Source of the DNA: Brucella pituitosa
Lineage (GTDB): Bacteria > Pseudomonadota > Alphaproteobacteria > Rhizobiales > Rhizobiaceae
Direction: 5' to 3'
NCBI RefSeq assembly: GCF_003049685.1
Contig: NZ_PYSY02000006.1
Location: forward strand, 1-64,000
DNA length: 64,000 bases
Shown here: positions 1-9,367 of the stretch, piece by piece
Position numbering within the stretch: position 1 is the stretch's first letter
Layout of the letters: each line of letters begins with the position of its first letter
Position numbers and translations under genes: made by a program
Notes under the pieces: generated by a model
What the model saw: only the letters and a program-made list of their open reading frames with translations
What the model was told of the DNA's origin: nothing
Databases searched by the model: none

Positions 1-1793
1 TTGAGCAAATAAATACAGCGCCGTGAATGACGGTGACCCAAGCTCCTAGAGAAGCGAGATAATTTTGCATGGCCACCACAATAAAAGAGCCTACGACCGG
101 CCCGTAGAGCGTACCAACGCCTCCGAGAAACGTCATGAGGATTACTTCACCCGACATTGTCCAATGTACGTCGGTGAGGCTCGCGATTTGTGTAACGATG
201 ACTTTTGTCGACCCAGCTAATCCTGACAACGCTGCAGAAATCACAAATGCCGCCAATTTGTATCGTTCAGTCGCAAATCCTAACGACTGGGCTCGTGGCT
301 CATGTTCACGAATAGCTTTAAGAACCTGGCCGAAAGGTGAGCGAACGAGCCCGGAAAGGAACAGGAAGCCGCTTAAAAATATCACGAGTACGAAGGTATA
401 GAGCATTGTTGGATCGCTCAGGTCGAAAAGTCCAAAAAGCAATCCACGCGGAACGCTTTGAATCCCATCTTCTCCTCCAGTTTGAGGTAATTGCAGCGCC
501 AGAAAGTAAATCATCTGCGCAAGAGCGAGTGAAATCATAGCGAAATAAACGCCACTTGAGCGAGTGCAGAGCCAACCCGCCGCAAGCCCCAGTATTGCTG
601 CTGTGCCAGTTCCGGCAAGGATTGCCAATTCCGGCGAGAACCCCCACGTTTTCGCAGCATAAGCGGTCACGTATCCAGCAGTACCTAAGAACATCGCATG
701 TCCAAAAGATACCAGTTTTCCGTAACCCGCCATAAGATTAAAAGCGCAAGCGAATAAACCATATGTCATGGCTTTCATTAAGAATGCCGGATAAACAAAG
801 AATGGAGCGATTGCTAAGCACACCGCCATTGTTCCAAACATTGCCCACCTCAAAAGGGGCGTTTCCTTAGCAAAGGTTGGAAGCGCCATGACAGCACCGC
901 TGGTATATGTTTTTGCGCCGAACAGACCTGTGGGCTTCACCAGAAGAACGAGTGCCATCAAAAGGAACACAACTGTTGTCGATGCTTCCGGGTAAAATGC
1001 TTTTGTTAAGCCCTCAAGAATCCCTGCTGCAAACCCGGCAACGATAGCTCCCTTAATCGAACCCAATCCGCCGATAACAACCACAGCGAAAATGACGATT
1101 AAGATGTCAGCTCCCATAGTTGGATTTACTTGGAGAATGGGAGCGGCTAGAACTCCAGCAAATGCTGCCAATGCTGCGCCAGCACCATACACGAGCATTA
1201 TCATCAATGGCACTTTAATACCGAAAGCCTGCACAAGTTCTGGATTCTCCGTCGCTGCACGCAGATACGAACCCAACTTTGTTTTCTCGATCGTGAACCA
1301 AGTCACTAAGCAGATTCCAAGTGACGCAACGATAACCCATGCTCGGTAATAGGGTAGGAACATAAAACCAAGATTTACTCCACCCGACAAAGAACTCGGG
1401 ATCGCGTATGGAAGACCAGATGACCCGAACCAAAAGCGAAACACACCCTGAATTACAAGCGCCATTCCAAATGTGAGAAGCATACCGTAGAGATGATCGA
1501 TATGACTTACGCGCCTTAGTATAAAGCGCTCCATCAACATACCAAATGCACCCACTATCAAAGGACAGAGTAGGAGTGCCGGCCAATATCCCAATCCCCA
1601 TTGAGTTCAACAAAAGCCAGGCTAGTACCGCACCCATCATATACAAAGCGCCATGAGCGAAATTGGCGATGTTCATCATCCCAAAGATGACAGCCAGGCC
1701 GAGGCTCAATGTAGCGTAAAAAGCCCCGTTGATAATCCCCAGTAACAACTGACCAAAGAGCAGAGCAGTTGGGATACCGAATATAGTGACCAT
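1..1793 (-). pseudogene. fused LivH-LivM branched-chain amino-acid ABC permease, frameshifted, runs off window
   Basis: Inner-membrane permease of a LivGFHM-type ABC importer. The start at 1793 gives a typical LivH N-terminus (GAFYATLSLGLAVIFGMMNI). The frame is lost near 1589, where one extra base separates the LNSMGIG and YWPALLL codons. Downstream reading in the shifted frame is open to the window edge. It contains the LivH remainder, then without any stop (around 900-960) a LivM domain (MAGYGKLVSFGHAMFLGTAG; SPFGQVLKAIREHEPRAQSL). So the gene encodes a single LivH-LivM polypeptide, with its end missing here. livF lies 25 bp upstream in the same operon. The frameshift could be a real mutation or a base-calling error. 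Substrate is unknown and no binding-protein gene is visible. Confidence 0.8.
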
Positions 1794-1818
1794 GCTTAGT
1801 TCCTATACATACTGGAGA

Positions 1819-2523
1819 TCAAAGGCCCAGATAACTTTGGATGGAAGGAAGGCGACGCTCGAAGTCTGCAGCAGCAACTTCGTCCACGATTGAACCGGTT
1901 TCTACGATGTAGTTTCGGTCAGCGAGGGCGTGTGCAAAACCTACATTTTGCTCGACAAGAAGTATCGTAAATCCCAGTGCCTTAAGTTTTATAATAGTGT
2001 TTTCAATCTGTTTGATAATGATCGGTGCCAGACCTTCGGTAGGCTCATCAAGCAGAAGAATCCTTGCACCGGTTCTAAGAATTCTCGCCAAGGCTAACAT
2101 TTGCTGTTCACCACCAGAAAGTTTCGTACCCGGGCTATCAATCCGTTCGCGTAAGTTTGGAAACAGCTGGAGGATATCTTCAACTTCCATTCCATTTGGA
2201 GCTATCTTAGGTGGAAGCATCAAATTTTCGCGCACGCTAAGACTTGAAAATATTCCTCTATCTTCCGGGCAGAACGCAATACCTTTTCGCGCAATATCAT
2301 AGGCTTGGGAGGAAATGATTTGCTCATTGTTGTATAGTATCGAGCCTTTACGCAACTTCATCAGGCCCATCAAAGATTTCAGCGTCGTGGACTTTCCTGC
2401 ACCATTGCGTCCTAGCAACGTAACGACCTCTCCTTGCGTAAGCCTAAAGTTCATGCCGTGGAGAACCTTGGATTCACCGTACCAAGCTTCAAGCTTGCTC
2501 ACCGTCAGAACTTCGGCCATCAA
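1819..2523 (-). CDS. livF: LivF-type ABC transporter ATP-binding protein
   Basis: Cytoplasmic ATPase subunit of a branched-chain amino-acid type ABC importer, 234 residues, normal for LivF. Walker A GRNGAGKST is at residues 38-46, the signature is LSGGEQQMLALAR and Walker B is ILLLDEP. The LivF-specific stretch VEQNVGFAHALADRNYI is near the C-terminus. The start overlaps the livG stop by four bases (ATGA), which indicates translational coupling. A second ATG follows directly, so the true start may be one codon later. Genes run livG, livF, livHM on the minus strand. The transported substrate cannot be read from the ATPase; the neighbouring oxidoreductase and cyclodeaminase hint at an amino acid-like compound, which is inference. 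Confidence 0.93.
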   Translation of the reverse strand: MMAEVLTVSKLEAWYGESKVLHGMNFRLTQGEVVTLLGRNGAGKSTTLKSLMGLMKLRKGSILYNNEQIISSQAYDIARKGIAFCPEDRGIFSSLSVRENLMLPPKIAPNGMEVEDILQLFPNLRERIDSPGTKLSGGEQQMLALARILRTGARILLLDEPTEGLAPIIIKQIENTIIKLKALGFTILLVEQNVGFAHALADRNYIVETGSIVDEVAAADFERRLPSIQSYLGL

Positions 2524-3263
2524 TGAGCCCCTCCCGTGTAAGCTGCTATAACATCGGGGCGATTTGAAACTTCCGAATAAGTGCCCTCAGCAAGAACCTG
2601 ACCACGAACCATAACTGTAATTTGGTCAGCGAGGCGGGACACAACCTGCATATTATGTTCAACGAGCAGCACAGTTCTACCTTGTCCGGCCTTCCGGATG
2701 AGCTCAGCAACCCGATCAATGTCTTCTCGCCCGAGCCCGGCCATAGGCTCATCCAGTAAGAGAACGTTGGGATCGGCGGCGACCGTGGTTGCAAGTTCGA
2801 GAACTCGTTTGCGACCGTATGAGAGCTGGCCTACATGAACCGCCGCTTCGGCGGAGAAGCCAAATTCTTCGAGAATTTCATCCGATCTTTGAACCAATTG
2901 GCGATTGTTTCTAGCTTGCCCTAGCAATCGCCACTCCAAACGATTGCGTCGGAGGAGTGCGAGTTCAATATTTTCACGCACTGTCAGCGCCTGAAAGACA
3001 GCAGAAATCTGAAATGAACGAAGAACCCCGCGCCGTGCAATCGCAGACGGCTTAAGCACAGTAACGTCCGTGCCATCGTGCAGTATCCGTCCTTCCATAG
3101 GTTGCAGGAACTTGGTCAAAAGATTGAAAAGCGTAGTCTTTCCTGCTCCGTTCGGACCAATGACAGCTTGAATAGTACCCTTTTTCAGCGTGAAATTTAC
3201 ATTCTTTACGGCGTAAAATCCGTTGAATGAAATGCTGATATTTTGTGCCTCAAGCACAGCCAT
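2520..3263 (-). CDS. livG: LivG-type ABC transporter ATP-binding protein
   Basis: The second ATPase of the same importer, 247 residues. Walker A GPNGAGKTT is at residues 36-44, the variant signature is LSYGRKRVLELA, Walker B is VLLLDEP and the switch region is LVEHNMQVV. This is the first gene of the minus-strand operon and overlaps livF by four bases. Its upstream region (3264-3571) is shared with the divergent molybdoenzyme gene, so the two units may be co-regulated. Assignment to the LivG rather than LivF branch rests on the SFQISAVFQALTVRENI segment and gene order. Confidence 0.93.
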   Translation of the reverse strand: MAVLEAQNISISFNGFYAVKNVNFTLKKGTIQAVIGPNGAGKTTLFNLLTKFLQPMEGRILHDGTDVTVLKPSAIARRGVLRSFQISAVFQALTVRENIELALLRRNRLEWRLLGQARNNRQLVQRSDEILEEFGFSAEAAVHVGQLSYGRKRVLELATTVAADPNVLLLDEPMAGLGREDIDRVAELIRKAGQGRTVLLVEHNMQVVSRLADQITVMVRGQVLAEGTYSEVSNRPDVIAAYTGGAH

Positions 3264-3571
3264 GTCGAATCCTCGCTCTGTCCAACCACAGTCAGAAAGT
3301 CGATAGTTACGCTTGGCACAGAAACAGTACGTTGGGTAAAAAGCGAGCCTTTTCCTAATCGTAGGTTCCTACGAAAAAGACTTCTGCATCATCTAAACGT
3401 TCCCCACGATCGATCTATGCCGAACTTTGTGATGCACCACAGTGGCGCACTACTAGCGCGTCTGTCAAGCGCCTATTTTTAATTAATTCATTCACCCAAC
3501 GGCTTGACAGCGTACCAAAACTAACGCGATGTAGTGCGCTACAATAATGCGCTACCAAAAAGAGGTATGCC
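3264..3571. promoter_or_regulatory. divergent promoter region with repeated TGCGCTAC half-sites
   Basis: This 308-bp space separates livG (minus) from the molybdoenzyme gene (plus). A TTGACA -35-like hexamer lies at 3504-3509 and a TACAAT -10-like hexamer near 3540, but they are not at a standard distance from each other. The segment GTAGTGCGCTAC (near 3531-3542) is an imperfect dyad. TGCGCTAC recurs about 14 bp further on, and related GTGGCGCACTAC lies near 3441. These look like operator half-sites for an unidentified regulator. No regulator gene is adjacent. Confidence 0.35.
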
Positions 3572-6500
3572 TTGGGAACAGAAATTTCTGGCTATTGCAC
3601 ACTGTGTCGCTCAAGATGCGGTACGATCAATACTGTTGAAAATGGCCAGCTTGTTTCGGTTCGGCCAGACACGTCGCATCCAACAGGCAGTGCAATGTGC
3701 ATGAAAGGACGCGCAGCACCAGAACTCGTTCATAGTCCCCACCGGCAGTTATATCCTATGCGCCGGACTTCTCCCAAGGGGTCACCCGACCCTTGCTGGG
3801 AGCGTATAAGCTGGGAAGAGGCGCTGTCTGAAACAGCGGCTCGTCTTTCTTTGATTAAACAAGAAAGTGGTGCAGAGGCAGTTGCGTTTTCTGTGACAAC
3901 GCCCAGCGGCACTCCCCTCTCCGACAGCATCGATTGGATAGAGAGGTTTATCCGAAGTTTTGGCAGTCCAAACACATGCTATGGCACCGAAATCTGCAAT
4001 TGGCATAAGGATTTCGCTCATGCATTTACGTTTGGATGCGGAATACCCCCCGCCGATTATTCCAATTCCGATACAATTGTTTTGTGGGGCCATAATCCGA
4101 CAAACACCTGGCTTGCACAAGCCAGCGCAATTTCTATAGGCCGTGCAAAAGGGGCTAAGTTGATCGTGGTTGATCCTCGCCCAACGGCTCTCGCGAAACA
4201 GGCGGATGTATGGCTTCCGGTAAGGCCCGGAACAGATGGTGCACTGGCGCTTGGACTGCTGCGAATAATGATTCAAGAGCAGCTTTATAATGAGCGCTTT
4301 CTACGTGACTGGACCAATGCACCATTGCTCGTGCGCGATGACAATGGGTTGTTCTTGAGGGAACAAACGCTCTGGCCGGATGCTACAGAAAACCGGTATG
4401 TTGCCTGGGATGTCAGATCAGGCGTACCTACCCCGGTAGACGCTATAAAATCTCCATCTTCTGTGCTGACAAACCGCTTTGCACTAAAGGGCAAGGTGGA
4501 AGTGAAGCTGGCTGTTGGTGCCCAAAAAGTGCTTTCCTGTCGACCGGTATTCGAATTGTTGTCATGCGCTACGGCCAGTTATGATGCTGAAACGGTCGAG
4601 CGTCTTACAGGGGTATCTCCGGTAGCACTAAAAGCAGCTGCGGAATTAATCCGAAGTGATAAACGTATTTCTTACCATGCATGGACAGGTATCGGGCAGC
4701 ACAGCAACGCAACGCAAACAGAAAGAGCCGTTGCAACACTTTATGCCCTTACAGGAAGTTTCGATCTTATCGGCGGCAACCGCGTACGCCGCGGCCCATA
4801 CTATCGGCCAGTTAATGCACTGGAAAAACTGACTGAAAAGCAATTTTCCAAAACATTAGGCGCGGAAATGAGGCCTATTGGTCCAGCCTCTATGGGCTGG
4901 GTAACAGCCCGTGATATGTACAAAGCCATAATCCATGGTGAGCCTTACAGCATACGAGCAATGATGGCTTTTGGTACGAATTTGCCTATTTCTCAAGCTG
5001 ACAGTTCGCTCGCAGAAGAAGCACTTAAAAAGCTCGATTTTCATGTCCACTGCGATTTATTTGAAACACCCGCGGCTAAGTATGCCGACATATTTCTTCC
5101 AGTGAATACGCCTTGGGAGCATGAAGGTATTCGCTTCGGCTTTGAGATCAGCGATGATGCAGCGTCTCTGGTTCAGTTGCGTCAACGAATGGTCGAACCT
5201 CGCGGAGAATCTCGTTCGGACAACGATATCATTTTTGATCTCGCGGCTAGAATGGGAATGGCAAAAGAGTTCTTCGATGGCAGTCTGGAGAATGGGTGGA
5301 ACTATATGCTTGAGCCCCTCGGACACACTGTTGAAACGCTCCGCATTGCTCCAAAAGGCGTAAAAGCACAGATAGATTCTAGAGAGCGTAAATATAGTCT
5401 ACCTCATCACGATGATCAGAACAGGGTTCGAGCCTTTGACACTGAAACAGGACGTGTTGAACTGTATTCGGAATTGTTGCAGCGCAACGGGCAGCCTGGG
5501 ATACCGACTTTCATTCCCCCCGCTGAAGATGAAATCTTAGAGCACAAAGGTCTGCGCAGAAAATTTCCTCTGGTCTTAAGTTCAGCAAAGAACGGATACT
5601 ACTGCCATAGTCAACACCGTAGTCTTGCCTCATTGAGAAAGCGAGCGCCCGATCCCGTTGCAGAAATCGGTGAAGGTCTGGCGAAAGAGCGCGGCATTCA
5701 AAGCGGTGACTGGATCCGCATCTCTACGAGAAATGGCGCAGCCCGCTTTGTGGCCAAACCCACGCCGGGTCTTGCAGACGACGTTGTCGTGGCTGAATTC
5801 GGCTGGTGGCAGTCCTGCCCTGAACTGGATCGTGCCGAACTTTCTGCTCAGGGTCCTTACAACAGTAACGCAAATAGCTTGATATCCGCCGACGCAGTCG
5901 ATCCGATAAGCGGATCAATCCCTCACAGATCATTCAGATGCAATATAGAATTGGACCCGCTAACTGAACTGCGTCAGAGGTCTTGGAAAGGATGGAAAGA
6001 ATTTAGAGTAAGACAGTCAGCGATCGAAGCAGATGGCGTGCGAAGCCTGATATTCGAAGCCATTGATGGTGAAGAACTGCCGGACTTTCGTCCCGGACAG
6101 CATATTCAAATCCAGATAGGTGATGATAACGAGCTAAGCAGAGCATACTCGTTGACGGGTGCAGCTGCGGTCGTTGCAAGGACTACCTACAGCATTTCTG
6201 TCAGACACCAAAAAGGGGTGACTAAAGATGGAAAATTCTTCGAAGGAAAGATGTCCAGCCAAATTCATCACGCCTTGAAAGACGGCGACACAGTTAATCT
6301 GAGAGCGCCATCAGGCAACTTTATTATTCCAAGATTTTCGCCTAAGCCGCTTATTTTCCTTGCAGGCGGTATAGGTATAACACCTTTTATAAGTCTACTT
6401 GAATCCCTGCCCGACAATGACGAGATTCAAATCAGCTTGCTTTATGGCAATCTTAATAGTCGAACACATGCCTTCCGCAGTCGAATACGCGAACACAAAA

Positions 6501-7018
6501 ACAGACTGCCAAACTTTCATGTATTTGACTTCTATGACGCTCCTCTCGCCGAGGATGTTGAAGGCAAGGATTACTACAGCAATCAGCGCATTAGCGCCTC
6601 GATGATAAGTGACGAGCTGATCAAAATGCGTCCACGAATTTATATGTGTGGACCACCGGGCATGATGCATGCATTTTCTGAAGGACTTCAAAGTCGCGGT
6701 GTCCCAAAGTTTGACATTTTCAGTGAAGTGTTTCGCTCTCCGCCAGAAACTATGATGGATGACGGCAAATCCTTTCAGATTCAATTCGGTCGGTCGAAGA
6801 ACGCCGAATGGTCAGCCTCGCAAGGGCCTATTCTTGATTTTGCTGAGAAGATAGGGGTTGCCTTGCCCAGCGGATGCAGGGTTGGCCAGTGTGAAAGCTG
6901 CGCTGTCAGAATTGTCTCTGGAACTGTCCAACACATGCATGGCTCAGAACCTGACGATCCTAATGTCTGCCTGACGTGCCAGGCACGGCCAACAAGTGAT
7001 CTCGTACTCGACATTTAA
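3572..7018 (+). CDS. molybdopterin (bis-MGD) oxidoreductase fused to FMN/NAD/2Fe-2S reductase
   Basis: This 1148-residue fusion joins two redox modules. The N-terminal part (about 1-770) is a MopB-family oxidoreductase with a 4Fe-4S motif at C9, C12, C16 and C43, and a C-terminal molydopterin-dinucleotide binding domain near 660-770. From about residue 800 it becomes a phthalate dioxygenase reductase-type module. That module has RAYSLTG (flavin, about 855), GGIGITPF (NAD, about 931), YMCGPPGM (about 1024) and a plant-type 2Fe-2S motif CRVGQCESC near 1101-1109 with a later Cys. The layout suggests NAD(P)H electrons pass through FMN and 2Fe-2S to the molybdenum site in one chain. The substrate is unknown. 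The start is TTG, after AGAGG; no in-frame ATG lies close. The cyclodeaminase gene follows 34 bp downstream. Confidence 0.88.
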   Translation: MGTEISGYCTLCRSRCGTINTVENGQLVSVRPDTSHPTGSAMCMKGRAAPELVHSPHRQLYPMRRTSPKGSPDPCWERISWEEALSETAARLSLIKQESGAEAVAFSVTTPSGTPLSDSIDWIERFIRSFGSPNTCYGTEICNWHKDFAHAFTFGCGIPPADYSNSDTIVLWGHNPTNTWLAQASAISIGRAKGAKLIVVDPRPTALAKQADVWLPVRPGTDGALALGLLRIMIQEQLYNERFLRDWTNAPLLVRDDNGLFLREQTLWPDATENRYVAWDVRSGVPTPVDAIKSPSSVLTNRFALKGKVEVKLAVGAQKVLSCRPVFELLSCATASYDAETVERLTGVSPVALKAAAELIRSDKRISYHAWTGIGQHSNATQTERAVATLYALTGSFDLIGGNRVRRGPYYRPVNALEKLTEKQFSKTLGAEMRPIGPASMGWVTARDMYKAIIHGEPYSIRAMMAFGTNLPISQADSSLAEEALKKLDFHVHCDLFETPAAKYADIFLPVNTPWEHEGIRFGFEISDDAASLVQLRQRMVEPRGESRSDNDIIFDLAARMGMAKEFFDGSLENGWNYMLEPLGHTVETLRIAPKGVKAQIDSRERKYSLPHHDDQNRVRAFDTETGRVELYSELLQRNGQPGIPTFIPPAEDEILEHKGLRRKFPLVLSSAKNGYYCHSQHRSLASLRKRAPDPVAEIGEGLAKERGIQSGDWIRISTRNGAARFVAKPTPGLADDVVVAEFGWWQSCPELDRAELSAQGPYNSNANSLISADAVDPISGSIPHRSFRCNIELDPLTELRQRSWKGWKEFRVRQSAIEADGVRSLIFEAIDGEELPDFRPGQHIQIQIGDDNELSRAYSLTGAAAVVARTTYSISVRHQKGVTKDGKFFEGKMSSQIHHALKDGDTVNLRAPSGNFIIPRFSPKPLIFLAGGIGITPFISLLESLPDNDEIQISLLYGNLNSRTHAFRSRIREHKNRLPNFHVFDFYDAPLAEDVEGKDYYSNQRISASMISDELIKMRPRIYMCGPPGMMHAFSEGLQSRGVPKFDIFSEVFRSPPETMMDDGKSFQIQFGRSKNAEWSASQGPILDFAEKIGVALPSGCRVGQCESCAVRIVSGTVQHMHGSEPDDPNVCLTCQARPTSDLVLDI

Positions 7019-7052
7019 TACAGTCAAACCACGAAACTAATAGGAAATTTTT

Positions 7053-8015
7053 ATGACCATCACGCCTGTAAATCTCTCACAGGATGAGCTTTCGACGCTA
7101 CTTCCTATGAAGCAACTCATTGCAGCGCTGCGGATATCATTCACAACTGGATGCAGCGCACCTGCCCGTGAACATCATTCCATTGAAGGCTTAAACAATC
7201 AGCAAGGCACGTTACTGTTGATGCCTGCATGGTCTCCTTCAGGGAATACACGATTTATGGGGGTGAAGCAGGTTAATATTTTCCCAGGTAACGCCGAGTC
7301 CGGGAAACCTGCCTTAAATTCCACGTATAATTTGTTTGATGGCAATACAGGTGAGCATCTTGCGGCGATGGATGGCAATACAATCACGGGCTTGCGTACA
7401 GTGGCCGTTTCAGCACTTGCCGCTGATTATCTCGCGCGTCCAGATGCGAAATCGCTTCTTGTACTGGGTTCTGGACGCATTTCCAGTCTAATACCGGATG
7501 CTTACAAAGCTATTCGTGACATCGATAAAATCAAAATCTGGGACATTAACATTGAGAGTGCACAAAGACTTGTCGATGCTTTGAGGCAGAAAGGGTACAA
7601 CTGCGAGATTGCTGCCTCTCTCGAAGACGCCGTGCCAGAAGCAGACATTATTTCGTCCGCCACACTTTCTCATACGCCACTCATATGCGGCAAATGGTTA
7701 CGCCCAGGTACACATGTGGATCTGATTGGCGCATTTACTTCGGAAATGCGCGAAAGTGATGATGAGTGCGTGTCGATGGCCAAGGTCTTTATCGATACCG
7801 AAGAAGTGTTCCACGAAGGTGGGGACATCGTTCAGCCTATTAAGGAACGCGTAATTAATCGTAGTCATGTTCAAGCAAAATTAGCAGATCTGACGTCAGG
7901 TACTACTATTGGGCGCTCCAACAACGAAGAGATAACGCTATTTAAAGCAGTAGGTACCGCGCTGGCGGACTTGTCAGCCGCAACCCTCGCCTTTCAAACA
8001 AAAATGAGAGAATAA
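7053..8015 (+). CDS. ornithine cyclodeaminase / mu-crystallin family protein
   Basis: A cytoplasmic NAD(P)-binding protein of 320 residues, the usual length. It shows the family core MGVKQVNIFPGN near 68, DGNTITGLRTVAVSALAADY near 105, a Rossmann glycine motif LLVLGSGRIS near 135 and GTHVDLIGAF near 220. Members act as ornithine cyclodeaminase, alanine or imine dehydrogenase, or ketimine reductase, so the exact reaction is open. It lies 34 bp after the molybdoenzyme gene on the same strand, probably in one transcript. Together with the divergent liv importer this suggests uptake and conversion of an amino-acid or cyclic imine compound; that is inference. Confidence 0.88.
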   Translation: MTITPVNLSQDELSTLLPMKQLIAALRISFTTGCSAPAREHHSIEGLNNQQGTLLLMPAWSPSGNTRFMGVKQVNIFPGNAESGKPALNSTYNLFDGNTGEHLAAMDGNTITGLRTVAVSALAADYLARPDAKSLLVLGSGRISSLIPDAYKAIRDIDKIKIWDINIESAQRLVDALRQKGYNCEIAASLEDAVPEADIISSATLSHTPLICGKWLRPGTHVDLIGAFTSEMRESDDECVSMAKVFIDTEEVFHEGGDIVQPIKERVINRSHVQAKLADLTSGTTIGRSNNEEITLFKAVGTALADLSAATLAFQTKMRE

Positions 8016-8217
8016 ATGAACTCGACCGACGCAGAGTTTTGCACGGATAAAGAAACCTCATCTGGATGACACTCGCGCGCACGGCGCTTTCAGTGAAATG
8101 AGCGGACAGGTGGTGCGGCTTGGCGCGATCTCCACGCTCTGTCATAACATATCTTGAAAGGAATCGAACCGAGAACCCAGCGACGCAAGTCTGCTAAGTC
8201 GTTGCGACGTCTCGAAA

Positions 8218-8856
8218 CTAAGCCTTCCGACTCTTCAAGAATGAGACTAGCTCATGAGTAATCCCTATGAGGCCCTGCAGTTGGTCAACTGAAGGCTCAA
8301 GATCCACATTCCCATGGATGATTTGATTGCGTATCGTGGCGAGATTTCGCAAAGTCTCTGCTTGGCTTGGAGTCACAAACCCGCCAGTAGCCAGCAGTTC
8401 AACCACACGTCCAGGGGTTTGTGGTTTTAGTGTTTCACTAGGCTCCAAGTGTCGAGCGATGGCTTCGAGAGATGCCCACGCGAGCAAAATTGAGGCTCGC
8501 GGATCAGTCAATTTGTTCAACGCTTCAACGGTACGTTCAATGGCGGCGACGCTTGCAATTGGAACCTGCCGTTCAGCTTGCCCACCATAAACGACCTCAA
8601 GCCTCCAGTCGGGGTGATCCGCCAAAATTTCCCGCAGTCTTCGAATCTTTGCTTGTGCCGTCGGGCTGCCTTTAGCCACAACTTCCACAACGATATTGCC
8701 CTTTGGACCAATCGCAACAGCGTCAGCTTCATAGTCGGCCAGAAACGCCGGAAGGTCTGATCTTTTGGGACTCCTCACGACCCTGTAACCCTGCGCACCA
8801 AGACGGGTCAGATAGTCATCCAGCGCGTTTCTTTCGACTGCGGCAAAGTCAATCAT
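8218..8856 (-). CDS. putative REase-like (AHJR-type) protein with HEPN-like C-terminus
   Basis: A 212-residue protein of unproven function. The first 80 residues (RLGAQGYRVVR, DAVAIGPKGNIVVEVVAKGS) resemble the archaeal Holliday junction resolvase-like restriction nuclease fold. The usual ExK is altered: E-V-V-A-K stands where E-V-K is expected, so catalysis may be lost or the Lys displaced. The C-terminal helical part ends with LRNLATIRNQIIHGN, which contains an R-x4-H motif typical of HEPN-type proteins. The start overlaps the stop of the upstream rusA-like gene (TAATG), so the two are co-translated. The setting among defence genes suggests a nucleic-acid conflict role. Domain calls are from motif recognition only. 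Confidence 0.6.
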   Translation of the reverse strand: MIDFAAVERNALDDYLTRLGAQGYRVVRSPKRSDLPAFLADYEADAVAIGPKGNIVVEVVAKGSPTAQAKIRRLREILADHPDWRLEVVYGGQAERQVPIASVAAIERTVEALNKLTDPRASILLAWASLEAIARHLEPSETLKPQTPGRVVELLATGGFVTPSQAETLRNLATIRNQIIHGNVDLEPSVDQLQGLIGITHELVSFLKSRKA

Positions 8857-9272
8857 TAGAAGCTTGGTTCCTCAGGGACTGAATCTACTCGAATATAGAG
8901 GATTGGACCTTCCGATCCTAGTGCCTCTACCAACTTGTTGGATGGGTTGGCGAAAGCCGCGTTTGCATCCGGCCCGAATCTTTGAACCACAACCCGATCA
9001 ATAAGGCTATCATCGAGATAAACGGATGGGATCATGGCATCGAGAGTTAACTTGATGATATTATCGACGTCGCCAATCATTGGTGCTTGAGGAAAATAAA
9101 ACAATGTGACCGAGAGGCGAGTTTGGTCGAGAGACCACGCTCCCTCCGGCAATGCGGCCACGGCCGCGTTTGCAACCCTGGCTTTCCATTCCTGGCGCGG
9201 TGCGGAAAGCTCACTTTGAGAGCTGACCGGAGTTCCCATTACGTTAAACTCAAACGGCAAATCTGGCCACAT
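8856..9272 (-). CDS. RusA-family crossover junction endodeoxyribonuclease
   Basis: A 138-residue protein matching the RusA Holliday junction resolvase family, usually 115-140 residues. The N-terminal strand FEFNVMGTPVSSQ and the catalytic region GDVDNIIKLTLDAM followed by VYLDDSLIDRV carry the conserved Asp and Lys residues. RusA enzymes resolve four-way DNA junctions and are often prophage-borne. No other phage genes are present here, so this copy more likely belongs to a plasmid or defence module. It directly overlaps the downstream REase/HEPN-like gene. Confidence 0.8.
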   Translation of the reverse strand: MWPDLPFEFNVMGTPVSSQSELSAPRQEWKARVANAAVAALPEGAWSLDQTRLSVTLFYFPQAPMIGDVDNIIKLTLDAMIPSVYLDDSLIDRVVVQRFGPDANAAFANPSNKLVEALGSEGPILYIRVDSVPEEPSF

Positions 9273-9367
9273 GGCTCCCCGAGTCGTCTGTCAATAAATT
9301 AAGCTCACTTTAGAACAGATAGCTTCGCAATTTTCCACGCTTGAGTTTTAGAAGTAAGCGCCTTCCG

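Noticed and set aside
1092-1349. 85-residue plus-strand frame
   Set aside because: Lies entirely antisense to the LivH coding region and has no recognisable features.
8150-8217. tRNA-like T-arm (GGTTCGATTCC on the minus strand)
   Set aside because: No acceptor, anticodon or D arm could be fitted; only the T-loop-like string is present.
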